Shown piece after piece: positions 62,994-64,000 of a stretch of DNA of 64,000 nt. The position numbers were made by a program, and so were the translations under genes. Source of the stretch: Cytauxzoon felis (lineage: Eukaryota; Apicomplexa; Aconoidasida; Piroplasmida; Theileriidae); the NCBI GenBank assembly GCA_020283715.1, contig JAIQCW010000093.1:1-64000 (forward strand). Direction: 5' to 3'. Numbering within the stretch: position 1 is the stretch's first letter; each line of letters starts with the position of its first letter. The notes under the pieces are model-generated. The model saw nothing but the letters and a program-made list of their open reading frames with translations. It did no database searches and was not told the origin of the DNA.

Positions 62994-64000
62994 TCACCTC
63001 AATAATTGTTTTACAGGTGGCTGTAAATCCGTTGTTACAGTTACGTATGTGCCCTTCGCTCCAGCGACCAATCCCTTTACATATAGTAAAGAAGTTTCAG
63101 GATTCATCCCAAGTATTTTCATTTTCCTAAATGTACATCTCTTACATCCCATTCTACCGGCCATTCTCTTCCCGGGCTTTACACATCCGGGCCTTGTCGA
63201 CGAACCAATAGACCCAGGCTTCCTATGGTGTTTGGAACCGTGTGACATCGGACCCCTATTATCAATTTTAATAATGTACATGTTATCAAATAAACCTTTG
63301 AAATCCATAACGTTTGATGACTCCCGCAAATCCTTTTCCCTTACTTATGCTCGTTACCTTGACATGGGTGCATCCAGCAAATGCAGTTGCATCAACGGTT
63401 TGTCCTAATATATAGTCTTGGGGAGGTTGTAACTTGACAGGGTATAATTCGGCGAAATTTGAAGAATTCTTGATCAATGTTCCCATTTTTGTGCGCAGGT
63501 TCCAGCGTCGTTCCCATAGTGGTTTACCTACACAAAAATTAACGTTGTCTATTAATGTATTGAGCATTACCAACCATATGAAACAAGCGCATAACCTAAA
63601 TCCATAAATTCACATATTGTACAGGGTAGTATACGTATTCCAGTGACCGTCACTACCACACCGTCAGGTGACCATATTTGACCTACATCGTATTTTTCAC
63701 CACGTAATTGAACCTGAAGATATATAGACATATTTTAATTAATAGAAACCCTTTTTTCGGTCTCTGGCCACCTTGTTTTCCATAAATAAGGCCTTGGAAG
63801 CTTAGCATCTCGTGCAATTAAGACCTGTTATATAACATTCAATCATATGTTTTCAAATCACCTTTCCTCCTAATGGTAGACCTTCTTCCAAGGAATTTAA
63901 ATTAAATTTGTTACTAATGCATCCGACATTGTGCATACTATTACAATTAAATGCTATATTTTCAATTAAAATGGGATTCTATAAGCAAACCTGCGATAAC
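62994..64000 (-). CDS. rplC: Organellar (bacterial-type) ribosomal protein uL3, N-terminus beyond window
   Basis: Exons within the window: 63978-63862, 63824-63750, 63713-63596, 63527-63296, 63255-62994; the first listed exon begins at an acceptor, so an upstream exon lies past 64000. The C-terminal part has the bacterial uL3 signature: [14 protein letters not shown], then [27 protein letters not shown] and [13 protein letters not shown]. Bacterial-type uL3 works in the large subunit of the mitochondrial or apicoplast ribosome. Without the leader I cannot say which. The mid-part has extra sequence ([15 protein letters not shown]) compared with bacterial L3. Confidence 0.85.

Overview
The window is nuclear DNA of a small, gene-dense apicomplexan. 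A piroplasm of the Babesia/Theileria type is the best guess; the very short introns would suit a Babesia microti-like species, but no species can be fixed from sequence alone. The pointers are: AT-rich intergenic DNA; a four-site cyclic-nucleotide-dependent protein kinase (PKG); the glideosome anchor GAP50; a bacterial-type initiation factor IF-1 with a signal-peptide-like leader, as expected for a plastid (apicoplast) protein; a bacterial-type organellar uL3; a secreted thrombospondin-like protein; and many helical-repeat, RAP and PPR proteins for organellar RNA. I resolved 34 protein genes and one tRNA gene, about one gene per 1.9 kb. Introns are mostly 18-70 nt with GT..AG ends, so most genes appear only as broken open frames and had to be joined by splice sites and frame. 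Start codons given are ATG; several apparent longer frames began at TTG and were trimmed.

Layout. 1-5.7 kb: secreted TSP1-like protein (3' end off the window), a small unknown protein, an HPR/FASTK-like protein and CstF-64. 6.2-13.4 kb: RAP protein, proteasome alpha-5, an MGCG-acylated TOG/HEAT protein, a second HPR-like protein. 14-18.6 kb: a membrane protein, a small probable mitochondrial protein, a SUN-like protein. 18.7-24.8 kb: ASCC3/Slh1 double helicase. 25.7-31.6 kb: NF-YC, a possible COX6A-like subunit, a CAMKK-like kinase, two unknowns. 32.2-40.7 kb: a Cys-rich small protein, an L7Ae/Rpp38-like protein, a PPR protein, COG4, ARS2/SERRATE. 41.5-48 kb: IF-1, an unknown seven-exon gene, a TBC Rab-GAP, and a CBM20-TPS-TPP fusion with missing catalytic residues. 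48.6-51.7 kb: a third HPR-like gene whose large intron holds a tRNA-Leu gene in antisense. 52.7-64 kb: eIF2B-gamma, a U2AF-large-like splicing factor, a DHHC acyltransferase, PKG, GAP50, a ZIP metal transporter and an organellar uL3 (5' end off the window).

Themes. Several genes serve mRNA making and handling in the nucleus (CstF-64, ARS2, U2AF, NF-YC) or translation (ASCC3, eIF2B-gamma). Five of 34 are organellar RNA-binding repeat proteins. PKG, GAP50, the DHHC enzyme, the acylated TOG protein and the TSP1 protein belong to families linked to motility, invasion or the pellicle. Convergent genes are packed to within 4-30 nt or overlap, while the long gaps (0.4-1.0 kb) mostly lie between divergent gene starts.
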